Assembly: GCA_017744855.1 (NCBI GenBank)
Contig: JAGIAK010000001.1
Location: 1 to 64,000, forward strand
Length of the DNA: 64,000 nt
Source: Microbacterium sp.
GTDB lineage: Bacteria; Actinomycetota; Actinomycetes; Actinomycetales; Microbacteriaceae
Direction of reading: 5' to 3'
Under the pieces are notes generated by a model, which had not been told where the DNA came from, ran no database searches, and saw only the letters and a list, made by a program, of their open reading frames with translations. Both the position numbers and the translations under genes were made by a program. This document shows, piece by piece, positions 16,358 to 24,685 of the stretch (position 1 is its first letter; every line of letters begins with the position of its first letter).

Positions 16358-17647
16358 TCAGCGCAGGTCGTACACCCGCTTGTACTTGCCCTCGCTGCGG
16401 GGGAGCGCTCCGGGCTCCTCCAGTCGCACGGCGACGCTCGATCCGATATGCGTCTTGATGCGCTGGGCGAGCACGAGGGCCGCGGCCTCGCATACGTCGC
16501 GCTCGAGCGCCGGATGCCGCTCGATCCGCACCGTCATCGCGTCCAGGTGGCCCTCGCGGCTCAACTCGATGACGAAGTGCGGCGTGAGCTGTTCGATCCC
16601 CAGCGCGAGCTCCTCGATCTGCGTCGGGAAGATGTTCACGCCGCGCAGGATGATCATGTCGTCGTTGCGGCCCGTGATCTTCTCCATCCGGCGCATCGCC
16701 GGCCGCGCGGTCCCCGGCAGCAGCCGAGTGAGGTCGCGCGTGCGATACCGCAGCACCGGGAACGCCTGCTTCGTGAGAGACGTGAACACCAGCTCCCCGA
16801 TCTCGCCGTCGGGGACCGGTTCGCCGTCGGCATCCACGATCTCCGGCAGGAAGTGGTCCTCCCAGATGTGCGGACCGTCCTTGGTCTCCACGCACTCGTT
16901 GCCGACGCCGGGGCCCATCACCTCGCTGAGGCCGTAGATGTCGACGGCGTCGATGTCGAGGCGGCGCTCGAGCTCCGCGCGCATCTCGTTGGTCCAGGGC
17001 TCGGCGCCGAGCACGGCGACCCGCAGCGAGGTCGACCGCGGGTCGATCCCGGCCGCCTCCAACGCATCGGCGATCGTGAGCAGGTAGCTCGGGGTGCAGA
17101 GGATCGCGTCAGGCTCGAAGTCGCGGATCAACTGCACCTGTCGGGCGGTCTGCCCGCCCGACATCGGGATCACCGTCGCCCCGAGCTTCTCAATGCCCGC
17201 GTGCGCGCCGAGCCCACCGGTGAACAGGCCGTACCCGTAGGCGTTGTGCACTTTCATGCCTGGTCGGATACCGGAGGCGCGCAGCGACCGCGCCACCAGG
17301 GTCGCCCAGTTGTCCAGGTCGGTCTGCGTGTAGCCGACGACCGTCGGACGGCCGGTCGTACCCGACGACGCATGGATGCGGCGGACCTCGGCCATCGGCA
17401 CCGCGAACATGCCGAACGGATAGTTCTGCCGCAGGTCCTCCTTGGTCGTGAACGGCAGCCGCCGCACATCGGCGAGGGTGCGGATGTCGTCGGGGGAGAC
17501 ACCGGCCTCGTCGAGCGCGCGCCGGTAGTGCGGCACGTTCGCGTGGGCGTGCGCCACGCTCCACCGGAGGCGCTCCAACTGCAGCGCCTCCAGCTCGGAG
17601 CGCGTGAGGCGCTCCTCCGGGTCGAGTGCGTCAGACGTCGTCGTCAT
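16358..17647 (-). CDS. paaK: Phenylacetate-CoA ligase PaaK
   Basis: A 429-residue adenylate-forming ligase that activates phenylacetate to phenylacetyl-CoA with ATP and CoA. The AMP-binding loop HASSGTTGRPTVVGYT lies around residues 92-107, with later motifs AVLGAEPWT, DIYGLSEVMGPGVG and TGRNDDMIILRGVNIFP. Full family length. It is the last gene of the paaJ-F-H-Z-I-K operon, 23 bp after paaI. It provides the entry step for the epoxidase encoded by the other operon. Confidence 0.95.
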   Translation of the reverse strand: MTTTSDALDPEERLTRSELEALQLERLRWSVAHAHANVPHYRRALDEAGVSPDDIRTLADVRRLPFTTKEDLRQNYPFGMFAVPMAEVRRIHASSGTTGRPTVVGYTQTDLDNWATLVARSLRASGIRPGMKVHNAYGYGLFTGGLGAHAGIEKLGATVIPMSGGQTARQVQLIRDFEPDAILCTPSYLLTIADALEAAGIDPRSTSLRVAVLGAEPWTNEMRAELERRLDIDAVDIYGLSEVMGPGVGNECVETKDGPHIWEDHFLPEIVDADGEPVPDGEIGELVFTSLTKQAFPVLRYRTRDLTRLLPGTARPAMRRMEKITGRNDDMIILRGVNIFPTQIEELALGIEQLTPHFVIELSREGHLDAMTVRIERHPALERDVCEAAALVLAQRIKTHIGSSVAVRLEEPGALPRSEGKYKRVYDLR

Positions 17648-17670
17648 GGCTCCTCCTCAGGCGAACCGGG

Positions 17671-18060
17671 CTAGCCGGCCGCGCGGTTCGTGGTGATCGA
17701 GCGGCCCCTGACCTCGGCGACCACGTCGCCCGTCTCGTCGCTGACCGTGATGTCGTACAGGCCGGTGCGTCCGCTCACGATGCGGCGCACGGCCGTGGCG
17801 CGCAGCGTCTGCCCCGCCCCGGTGGACTTCAGGAACGTGATGTCGGCCCCTGCCGCGACCGTGACCCGCTCGTCCTCGTTGCAGGCGATCGCGAAAGCCG
17901 TGTCGGCGAGCGTGAAGACGAGACCGCCGTGCGTGATCGCGAAGCCGTTCAGCATGTCGTCGCGCACGGTCATCGACACGATCGCGTGCCCCGGCTCGTC
18001 GAGCTCGACGACCATGCCGAGCATCGCCGAGGCCGCGTCTCGCCGCATCATCTCCCTCAT
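17671..18060 (-). CDS. paaI: Hydroxyphenylacetyl-CoA thioesterase PaaI
   Basis: A 129-residue hot-dog-fold thioesterase with GFAITHGGLVFTLADTAFAIACN, the PaaI signature with the catalytic HGG...D arrangement. It removes CoA from dead-end ring-hydroxylated intermediates, protecting the pathway. The ATG at 18060 overlaps the paaZ stop (ATGA), which decides the start; the frame is open 33 codons further. Confidence 0.92.
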   Translation of the reverse strand: MREMMRRDAASAMLGMVVELDEPGHAIVSMTVRDDMLNGFAITHGGLVFTLADTAFAIACNEDERVTVAAGADITFLKSTGAGQTLRATAVRRIVSGRTGLYDITVSDETGDVVAEVRGRSITTNRAAG

Positions 18061-20138
18061 GCCGACACCGCCTCCGCGGCCTGCTCCTTCGCGACGAGGG
18101 TCAGCACGTCGTAGGTCGCGACGATCTCGTCCTTCTGGTTGCGGATCACCGCGTCCCACCGCACCTCGCCGTACTCGTCGGTCTCGCGGGGGGTGATCTG
18201 CTTGGCCGTCAGCTCGACCCGGATCTCGTCTCCCGGCGACACCGGGGTGAGGAAACGCAGGTTCTCCAGGCCGTAGTTCGCGAGCACAGGTCCGGGCTCC
18301 GGGTCGACGAAGAGGCCGGCGGCCCAGGACACGAGCAGGTAACCGTGCGCGACGCGGCCGGGGAAGAACGGGTTGGCCGCGGCCGACTCCTCGTCCATGT
18401 GTGCGTAGAAGGTGTCGCCGGTGAAGTGCGCGAACGTCTCGATGTCGTCGAGGGTGACCTCGCGCGATGCCGAGGCGATCTGGTCGCCGATCCGCAGCTC
18501 CGACAGTGACTTGCGGAACGGATGCCGGCCGTCGCTGTGCGCGGCGGCCCCCGCGTGCCAGACCCCGGTCAGCGCCGTGAGCATTTCGGGGGAGCCCTGC
18601 ACGGCCGTGCGCTGCATGTGGTGCAGCACGGCGCGGATGCCGCCGAGTTCCTCTCCGCCGCCGGCGCGACCCGGTCCACCGTGCACGAGGTTGGGCAGCG
18701 GAGAGCCGTGCCCCGTGGAGGAGCGGGCGTCGTCGCGGTCGAGCAGCAGCATCCGTCCGTTGAAGGGCGCGATGCGGGTGGCGAGCTCCACCGCCTGTGC
18801 GGGGTCGTGCGTGGCGATGCTCGTCACGAGCGATCCGCCACCGCGGGCGACGAGCGCCGCCGCCTCGGCCGTGGTGCCGTACGTGAGCAGCGACGACACC
18901 GGGCCGAAGGCCTCGACGCCGTGCACGGCCTCGACCTGCGGGTCGTCGAAGCGCAGCAGCACGGGCGCCACGAACGCACCGTCGGGGGCCGCGGCGGTCG
19001 ATCCGTCGGCGAGGTGCACCTCGGGGGCGTCGGTCGAGCCCACGACCACCCGGCCGCCGGCATCCTGCAGCGCGCGCACCTGACGCAGCACTTCGTCGCG
19101 CTGTGCGGTCGAGGCGAGCGGACCCATGGTCACGCCCTCGGCGCGCGGGTCGCCCAGCACCGTCTTCTCAGCGATACGGGTCTGCACGGCGGCGATCACG
19201 GCATCCGCCGATCCCGCCGGGACGATCGCCCGTCGGATCGCCGTGCACTTCTGGCCGGCCTTCGTCGTCATCTCGGTGACGAGCTGGCGCACGTAGGCGT
19301 CGAACTCGGGCGTGCCCTCGACGGCGTCGGTGCCGAGCACGGACGCGTTGATGGAGTCGGTCTCGGCCGTGAAGCGCACGCCCCCGGTCTGGACGGACGG
19401 ATGCCGGCGCAGGCTCTCGGCCGTCGAGGCGCTGCCGGTGAACCCGACGATGTCGCCCAGGCGCAGGTTCTCGAACAGGTCGGGAACGCTGCCGCTGACG
19501 AGCTGCAGCGACCCCTCGGGCAGCAGCCCGGACTCGACGAGGATGCGCACCATCGCCTCGGCGAGGTACCCGGTCGGTGTTGCGGGCTTGACGAGCGTGG
19601 GCATGCCGGCGAGGAACGCGGGCGCGAACTTCTCCAGCGACCCCCACACCGGGAAGTTGAAGGCGTTGATCTGCACGGCCACGCCGGGGAGCGTCGTGTA
19701 GACGTGGCGACCGAGGAAGGAGCCGTCCTTCGACAGCGGTTCCACGGGACCGTCGACGTGCACCGTCGCGTTCGGCAGCTCGCGGCGGCCCTTGCCCGAG
19801 TAGGAGAAGAGCACGCCGATGCCGCCATCGATGTCGACCCACGAGTCGGTCTTCGTCGCGCCGGTGCGCGCCGAGAGGGCGTAGAGCTCCTCCTTGCGCT
19901 CGGTGAGGGCGAGGGCGAACTGCTTGAGCAGCAGGGCGCGCTGGTGGAAGGTGAGCCGGGCCAGGCCCGCCTGTCCCGTCGTGCGCGCGTACTCCAACGC
20001 GCCCGCGAGGTCGAGGCCCTCGGTGCTCACCGTCGTGATCGTCTCGCCGGTGGACGCGTCGCGCACCTCGGTCGCATGCGTCGGGGACGACGGCGTCCAC
20101 CACTCGCCGCGGACGTAGCTGGGCAGGTACTCGGTCAT
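18057..20138 (-). CDS. paaZ: Bifunctional PaaZ: oxepin-CoA hydrolase and semialdehyde dehydrogenase
   Basis: A 693-residue fusion. The N-terminal ~520 residues are an aldehyde dehydrogenase with a catalytic cysteine in TKAGQKCTAIRR. The C-terminal ~150 residues are a MaoC-type (R)-hydratase with the Asp/His pair in HFTGDTFYAHMDEESA. Together they open the oxepin ring and oxidise the reactive aldehyde. The start at 20138 follows GAGGAGAG; ATG at 20153 has no comparable site. It overlaps paaH by 4 bp. Confidence 0.95.
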   Translation of the reverse strand: MTEYLPSYVRGEWWTPSSPTHATEVRDASTGETITTVSTEGLDLAGALEYARTTGQAGLARLTFHQRALLLKQFALALTERKEELYALSARTGATKTDSWVDIDGGIGVLFSYSGKGRRELPNATVHVDGPVEPLSKDGSFLGRHVYTTLPGVAVQINAFNFPVWGSLEKFAPAFLAGMPTLVKPATPTGYLAEAMVRILVESGLLPEGSLQLVSGSVPDLFENLRLGDIVGFTGSASTAESLRRHPSVQTGGVRFTAETDSINASVLGTDAVEGTPEFDAYVRQLVTEMTTKAGQKCTAIRRAIVPAGSADAVIAAVQTRIAEKTVLGDPRAEGVTMGPLASTAQRDEVLRQVRALQDAGGRVVVGSTDAPEVHLADGSTAAAPDGAFVAPVLLRFDDPQVEAVHGVEAFGPVSSLLTYGTTAEAAALVARGGGSLVTSIATHDPAQAVELATRIAPFNGRMLLLDRDDARSSTGHGSPLPNLVHGGPGRAGGGEELGGIRAVLHHMQRTAVQGSPEMLTALTGVWHAGAAAHSDGRHPFRKSLSELRIGDQIASASREVTLDDIETFAHFTGDTFYAHMDEESAAANPFFPGRVAHGYLLVSWAAGLFVDPEPGPVLANYGLENLRFLTPVSPGDEIRVELTAKQITPRETDEYGEVRWDAVIRNQKDEIVATYDVLTLVAKEQAAEAVSA

Positions 20139-20995
20139 CTCTCCTCGTTCCATTCGTAGAAGCCGCGGCCCGTCTTGCGACCAAGGTGGCCCTCGTCGAC
20201 CAGTCGTCTCAGCAGGGCGGGCGGGGCGAAGCGCTCGCCGTAGGCACGCTCCAGCTCCTCGGCGATCCCGAGCCGCACGTCGAGGCCCACGACATCCGTC
20301 GTGCGCAGCGGTCCCATCGGATGCCGGTATCCGAGCGTCATCGCCGCATCGATGTCGGTGGCCGAGGCGACGCCCTCCTCCAGCATCCGGATCGCCTCCA
20401 ACCCGAGCATCACGCCCAGGCGCGACGAGGCGAAGCCGGGGGAGTCACTAACGACGATCGGCGTCTTGCCCAGAGCCTCGACCCAGGAGCGGGCGCCGGC
20501 GACGACGGACTCGTCGGTCGCCGTGCCGCGCACGATCTCGACGAGCGCGGAAGCGGGCACCGGGTTGAAGAAGTGCAGTCCGAGGAACCGCTCCGGCCGG
20601 AGTCGTGGGGTGGCGAGGTCGTCGATGGAGATCGAGGACGTGTTGCTGGCGAGCACCGCGGATGCCGCCATCGCGGCCTCGGCGCGGGCGAGGGACTCCT
20701 CCTTGAGAGCGCGGTCCTCGGGCACAGCCTCGATCACGAGGTCGCAGTCCGCGAACACCGCCGGGTCGGAGCCGGTCGTGAGTCGGGCCCGCAGGTCCGC
20801 CTCGTCGAGGGCGGGATCGCGCTCGACGGAGCGGCGGATGCTGTCGCCGACGCGCTGCGCCGCGGATTCCGCGCTCGCGTCGTCACGCTCGACCACTGTG
20901 ACGCGCGAGCCGGCGAGCAGGAACGCGTGCGCGATGCCGGCGCCCATCCTGCCGCCGCCCAGCACTCCCACGCGCTCGGGAGAACTCTCGCTCAT
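20135..20995 (-). CDS. paaH: 3-hydroxyacyl-CoA dehydrogenase PaaH
   Basis: A 286-residue NAD-dependent dehydrogenase. The Rossmann loop VGVLGGGRMGAGIAHAFLLAG is at the N-terminus; catalytic-region motifs are SNTSSISIDDLA and LHFFNPVPASALVEIV. It oxidises 3-hydroxyadipyl-CoA in the lower phenylacetate pathway. It overlaps paaZ and the upstream hydratase by 4 bp, giving a strict translational chain. Confidence 0.93.
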   Translation of the reverse strand: MSESSPERVGVLGGGRMGAGIAHAFLLAGSRVTVVERDDASAESAAQRVGDSIRRSVERDPALDEADLRARLTTGSDPAVFADCDLVIEAVPEDRALKEESLARAEAAMAASAVLASNTSSISIDDLATPRLRPERFLGLHFFNPVPASALVEIVRGTATDESVVAGARSWVEALGKTPIVVSDSPGFASSRLGVMLGLEAIRMLEEGVASATDIDAAMTLGYRHPMGPLRTTDVVGLDVRLGIAEELERAYGERFAPPALLRRLVDEGHLGRKTGRGFYEWNEER

Positions 20996-21756
20996 CGCTT
21001 CTTCCTCACTTCGTCTCCCTGCGCTCGCTCAGTGCGGCGCTCCAGGAACGCGGTCATGCGCCGGTGCTTCTCCGGCGACTCGAACAGCTCGGCCTGCAGG
21101 TCGAACTCGATCGCGGGATGCTGTGCGCGCGGCGTGCGCAGTGCCCGCTTGGTGTGCTGCGTGGCGAGCGGGTCGTTGGCGGCGATACGGTCGGCGATGG
21201 CGTGCGCGGCGTCCATCAGCTCGTCTGCGGGATGCAGCGACGACACCAGCCCCCACTGCAGGGCCTCTTCGGCGTCGAGCGTCCGTCCGGTGAGCAGGAG
21301 GTCGCTCGCCCGCGCCTCGCCGACGATCTCCGGCAGTCGCCAGGTCGCACCAGCCGCGGCCATGATGCCGAGACCCGTCTCGGGGTTGCCGATCTTCAGT
21401 GCGGGAGTGGCGATGCGGATGTCGGCCGCGTAGGCGAGCTCGGCCCCGCCGCCGAGCGCGTAGCCGTCGATCGCGGCGATCACGGGCATCGGCAGTTCGC
21501 GGATGCGGATGAACGCCAGGGCGTTGATGCCGCGGCGCGCATCGTCGGCCGTCCGATCGCGCAACTGGGCGATGTCGGCGCCTGCGGCGAAGACCCCGCC
21601 GCTCCCGGTGAGGATGAGGGTGCGCGGCGCCGCCTCCAGCGCGCCGCACAGCGTGTGCAACGCGTCGATCGTCTCCTGATCGATGGCGTTGCGCTTCTCG
21701 GGGCGGTCCAGCACGGCGACGACCCTGTCCGGCAGCTCCTCGGCGCGCAGGGTCAT
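20992..21756 (-). CDS. paaF: Enoyl-CoA hydratase, PaaF-like
   Basis: A 254-residue crotonase-fold hydratase. Both hydratase glutamates appear to be present, in GGGAELAYAADI and GNPETGLGIMAAAG, unlike the PaaG-like protein at 9153. It is expected to hydrate 2,3-dehydroadipyl-CoA ahead of PaaH and PaaJ. The last ~14 residues (TERAQGDEVRKKR) come from a TGAGCGAGCG-type repeat at 21009-21032, so the C-terminal tail is probably repeat-derived. It overlaps its neighbours by 4 bp at each end. Confidence 0.8.
   Translation of the reverse strand: MTLRAEELPDRVVAVLDRPEKRNAIDQETIDALHTLCGALEAAPRTLILTGSGGVFAAGADIAQLRDRTADDARRGINALAFIRIRELPMPVIAAIDGYALGGGAELAYAADIRIATPALKIGNPETGLGIMAAAGATWRLPEIVGEARASDLLLTGRTLDAEEALQWGLVSSLHPADELMDAAHAIADRIAANDPLATQHTKRALRTPRAQHPAIEFDLQAELFESPEKHRRMTAFLERRTERAQGDEVRKKR
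21009..21032. repeat. TGAGCGAGCG-type element inside the paaF 3' end
   Basis: On the minus strand CTGAGCGAGCGCAGGGAGACGAAG reads through the last codons of paaF. It differs by a few bases from the copies at 12818 and 48411 and is in the opposite orientation to them. Confidence 0.65.
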
Positions 21757-22940
21757 CGCACGCGCTCCACGATGATCGCGGTGCCCTGTCCGACGCCCAC
21801 GCACATCGTGGCGAGGCCGTAGCGGGCGTCCTCCCGCTCCATGCGGCCGAGCAGCGTGACGATCAGACGCGAGCCGCTCGACCCCAGAGGGTGTCCGAGG
21901 GCGATGGCGCCGCCGTCGGCGTTGACGATCTCGGGGTCGAGCCCCAGGCGGCGGATGCAGGCGAGCGACTGCGACGCGAACGCCTCGTTGAGCTCGACGG
22001 CGCCGAGGTCGGCCACGGTCAGCCCGGCCTTGGCGAGCGCCTTCTGCGTCGCGGGCACCGGACCGAGTCCCATGATCTCCGGGGCGAGCGCGGCCGTGGC
22101 CGAGGCGACGATACGGGCGCGCGGCCGCAGTCCGTGGCGCTCGACGGCCCCCGCGCTCGCCACCACGATCGCCGAGGCGCCGTCGTTGAGGGAGCTGGCG
22201 TTGCCCGCGGTGACCACGTTGCCGCCGGCGACCACGGGGCGCAGAGCGGCGAGCGCGTCGGCCGAAGTCTCGCGTCGTGGGCCCTCGTCGGTGTCCACGA
22301 CGCCGCGAGGAGTCTCGACGGCGACGATCTCGTCGGCGAACCTGCCGGCGTCGATCGCGGCGAGGGCGAGCCGGTGGCTGCGCAGCGCGAAGGCGTCGGC
22401 ATCCGCTCGACTGATCCCATCGACCCTGGCGACCTCTTCGGCGGTCTCCGGCATCGAGAACGTGGCCTTGTCCCTGGCTGCGAGACGGGGGTTCGTGAAC
22501 CGCCATCCGATCGAGGTGTCGAAGGCGGCTCCGGGCTTGGCCCAGGCGCGGTCGGGCTTGGTCTGTACCCACGGGGCGCGTGTCATCGACTCGACGCCGC
22601 CCGCGACGACGAGGTCGGCGTCGTCGTCGCGTACGGCGTTCGCGGCGAGGGTGACGGCCGACATGCCGGATGCGCACAGGCGGTTCACGGTGAGTCCGGG
22701 GATCGAGTCGGGGAGCCCGGCGAGCAGCACGGCCATGCGGGCGACGTTGCGGTTGTCTTCGCCCGCCTGGTTCGCGGCGCCCAGGATCACCTCGTCGATG
22801 AGGTCGGCGGGGATGCCGGAGCGGGCGACGGTCGCACCGACGACGACGGCGGCGAGATCGTCGGGACGGACGCTCGCGAGGGCGCCGCCGTAGCGTCCGA
22901 CCGGGGTGCGCACGCCGTCGACGAGATAGGCCTCGGACAT
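21753..22940 (-). CDS. paaJ: Acyl-CoA thiolase PaaJ (beta-ketoadipyl-CoA thiolase)
   Basis: A 395-residue thiolase and the first gene of the paaJ-F-H-Z-I-K operon. The acylated cysteine lies in NRLCASGMSAV, and the C-terminal motifs are NEAFASQSL, GGAIALGHPLGSSGSR and CVGVGQGTAI. It cleaves 3-oxoadipyl-CoA to succinyl-CoA and acetyl-CoA, the last step of the pathway. Start 22940 is preferred because GGAGAGG lies 6 bp upstream; ATG codons at 22946 and 22955 are less well spaced. Confidence 0.92.
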   Translation of the reverse strand: MSEAYLVDGVRTPVGRYGGALASVRPDDLAAVVVGATVARSGIPADLIDEVILGAANQAGEDNRNVARMAVLLAGLPDSIPGLTVNRLCASGMSAVTLAANAVRDDDADLVVAGGVESMTRAPWVQTKPDRAWAKPGAAFDTSIGWRFTNPRLAARDKATFSMPETAEEVARVDGISRADADAFALRSHRLALAAIDAGRFADEIVAVETPRGVVDTDEGPRRETSADALAALRPVVAGGNVVTAGNASSLNDGASAIVVASAGAVERHGLRPRARIVASATAALAPEIMGLGPVPATQKALAKAGLTVADLGAVELNEAFASQSLACIRRLGLDPEIVNADGGAIALGHPLGSSGSRLIVTLLGRMEREDARYGLATMCVGVGQGTAIIVERVR

Positions 22941-22977
22941 CGTCATCCTCTCCATCGCGAGCGCCGGCGGATAATTC

Positions 22978-22993
22978 CAGACCGATCGTTCAG
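22978..22993. promoter_or_regulatory. Putative PaaR operator between paaJ and tetR
   Basis: CAGACCGATCGTTCAG is a near-palindrome centred on GATC in the 113-bp divergent region between paaJ and the TetR gene. It shares GACCGWTCGTT with the site upstream of paaA (13817-13834). It is positioned to control both paaJ and the regulator itself. Confidence 0.65.
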
Positions 22994-23053
22994 GAATACG
23001 ATCTCAGATCGTCGCGCGGTTGGCAACTCATCCGTGGTGTCAGACTGGACGGC

Positions 23054-23665
23054 ATGTCACAGGCAGAGACCGCAGCGGCCGCCCCGAGGCGCGGACGGCC
23101 AGGATACGACCGCGATCAGGTGCTCGCCGTCGCGGTGAAGGTCTTCAACGAGCACGGGTACGACGCCACCAGCGTGGCCGACCTCACCGCAGCCCTCGGT
23201 CTCACGAAGTCGGCGCTGTACCACCACTTCGAGTCCAAGGCCGCGATCCTCGAGGTCGCTCTGAACGACGCCCTCGACGGGCTCGAGCGCGTGGTCGACG
23301 ACGCCGTGGCGCAGCATCCGCTGGCCGCCGACCGGCTGCGCTCGATCGTGCGCGGCGCCGTGCACGTGCTCACCGCCAAGCTGCCGTCCGTCACCCTGCT
23401 GCTGCGCGTGCGTGGCAACGGCGAGGTCGAGCTCGCCGCCCTGCGCCGCCGACGTGCGTTCGACCAGCGCGTCACCGCCATCGTCGCCGAGGCGCAGCGC
23501 GAGGGGCTGATCCGCGGCGACGTCGACGCGGCCGTCGCGACGAGGCTGATCTTCGGCATGATCAACTCCGTGGTGGAGTGGTACCGCCCCGGCGGCCCCG
23601 TCGACCCCGACGAACTCGGCGAGGACATCCTGCGCGCCACCCTCGACGGCCTGCAGTCCCGCTGA
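23054..23665 (+). CDS. TetR-family repressor, probable PaaR
   Basis: A 203-residue regulator. The N-terminal TetR helix-turn-helix spans residues ~20-65 (VFNEHGYDATSVADLTAAL, then SALYHHFESKAAIL). The C-terminal part is an all-helical ligand-binding domain. It is divergent from paaJ with a palindrome in between and a matching site before paaA. By analogy with known PaaR proteins, the effector is expected to be phenylacetyl-CoA; this is inference. Confidence 0.85.
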   Translation: MSQAETAAAAPRRGRPGYDRDQVLAVAVKVFNEHGYDATSVADLTAALGLTKSALYHHFESKAAILEVALNDALDGLERVVDDAVAQHPLAADRLRSIVRGAVHVLTAKLPSVTLLLRVRGNGEVELAALRRRRAFDQRVTAIVAEAQREGLIRGDVDAAVATRLIFGMINSVVEWYRPGGPVDPDELGEDILRATLDGLQSR

Positions 23666-23672
23666 CCTGTAC

Positions 23673-23697
23673 CGCGCCGCCGGGTTCAGTCGGCGCG
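23673..23697. terminator. Hairpin between convergent tetR and iclR genes
   Basis: CGCGCCG (23673-23679) pairs with CGGCGCG (23691-23697) across an 11-nt loop shortly after the tetR stop codon. The 91-bp convergent gap holds nothing else recognisable. Confidence 0.4.
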
Positions 23698-23756
23698 TCG
23701 TGCTGCTAAGCCGCGCGGGATGCTGCGGGTGGTGCCAACTGAGCGAGGGGCGGGGA

Positions 23757-24524
23757 TCAGTCGTCGGCGGGTGCGATGCGCGGGGGCCACGTCGGCGTGC
23801 CGAGCTCGCGGGAGATGTTCCTGGCTGTCTCGCGCAGCGCGTTGAGCGCCGCATCGGATGCCGGGCCGTCCGAGGTCGGCATCACCAGGGCGACCGCGGC
23901 CACGATGTCGCCGCGGGCGTCGGCGACGGGCGCGGCCACCGACGACTCGCCGAGCACCGCCTCGTCCACCTCGGTCGCGGCGCCGCGCTCGGCGATCGCG
24001 GGGAGGTCGAGCGTCAGGCGGGCGACGTCGGTGACGGTGTCTCCCGTGAGGCTGCGCAGGGGCTCGGCGAACACGCTCTGCTGGAATCCCTGGTCGTAGG
24101 CGAGGAGCACTTTGCCCATGGCCGAGGCGTGCGCGGGGATCGCGACGCCGGTCTCCAGCATCTGCTGGCTGTCGTCGGGCCGCAGATTGTGATGGATCAC
24201 GAGCACGTCGGTGAAGTGCGGGGCGCCGAGCCGCACGGAGAGGCCGGTGCGGCGGGAGAGGTCCTGCGTCCATCGCATGGCGCGGGCGCGCACGTCGAGA
24301 GTGTCGAGGTAGACGTTGCTGAGCCGCAGCAGCGTGGGGCCGAGCATGTAGCGCTGGCCACCGCGCTCCTTGGCCACGAGCCCGTGCTCGCGCAGCGACT
24401 TGACGATGCCGTGCACGGTGGACGGCGGCAGATTCAGCGAGAGGGCGAGATCGGTGATGCCGAGGTGCCGGGCACCCTGCAGCAGTTCGAGCACCTTGGC
24501 GGCGCGGTCGATGGCCTGGATCAC
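23757..24524 (-). CDS. IclR-family transcriptional regulator
   Basis: A 255-residue regulator. The winged helix at residues ~1-65 includes DLALSLNLPPSTVHGIVKSL. The effector domain contains the family pattern GVAIPAHASAMGKVLLAY and a C-terminal ISRELG. Start GTG 24524 (VIQAIDRAAK) is chosen because GGAGGA lies ~9 bp upstream and because a longer start (24623) would run through the dhaK promoter. It is divergent from the dha operon; a perfect inverted repeat over the dhaK -10 is its likely operator. Confidence 0.85.
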   Translation of the reverse strand: MIQAIDRAAKVLELLQGARHLGITDLALSLNLPPSTVHGIVKSLREHGLVAKERGGQRYMLGPTLLRLSNVYLDTLDVRARAMRWTQDLSRRTGLSVRLGAPHFTDVLVIHHNLRPDDSQQMLETGVAIPAHASAMGKVLLAYDQGFQQSVFAEPLRSLTGDTVTDVARLTLDLPAIAERGAATEVDEAVLGESSVAAPVADARGDIVAAVALVMPTSDGPASDAALNALRETARNISRELGTPTWPPRIAPADD

Positions 24525-24588
24525 GGGGCCGTCCTCCTCTCCCGGGGCGTCGTCGCGCCGGCGTGCGCATCGGGTCTTCGGAACGATC

Positions 24589-24617
24589 TTGACAACCCGA
24601 CTGGCTCCGAGCATATT
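24589..24617 (+). promoter_or_regulatory. Sigma-70-type promoter of the dha operon
   Basis: TTGACA (24589-24594), a 17-bp spacer, then CATATT (24612-24617), about 70 bp upstream of the dhaK ATG. This is a textbook -35 with a good -10, rare in this GC-rich window. Confidence 0.7.
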
Positions 24618-24632
24618 CGACATTGACGAATA
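24614..24632. promoter_or_regulatory. Inverted repeat over the dhaK -10, putative IclR operator
   Basis: TATTCG (24614-24619) and CGAATA (24627-24632) form a perfect 6+6 inverted repeat with a 7-bp spacer. The left half overlaps the -10 box, so binding there should block transcription. The divergent IclR protein is the natural candidate. Confidence 0.6.
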
Positions 24633-24685
24633 ACTTTCCGATTTTCGCGAAAGACTCGCCCACGAGGATCAAGGGAGATCGCACG

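Noticed and set aside
24524..24623. Longer IclR start at 24623
   Set aside because: The extra 33 residues do not resemble the family and overlap the dhaK promoter. The GTG at 24524 has a good ribosome binding site.
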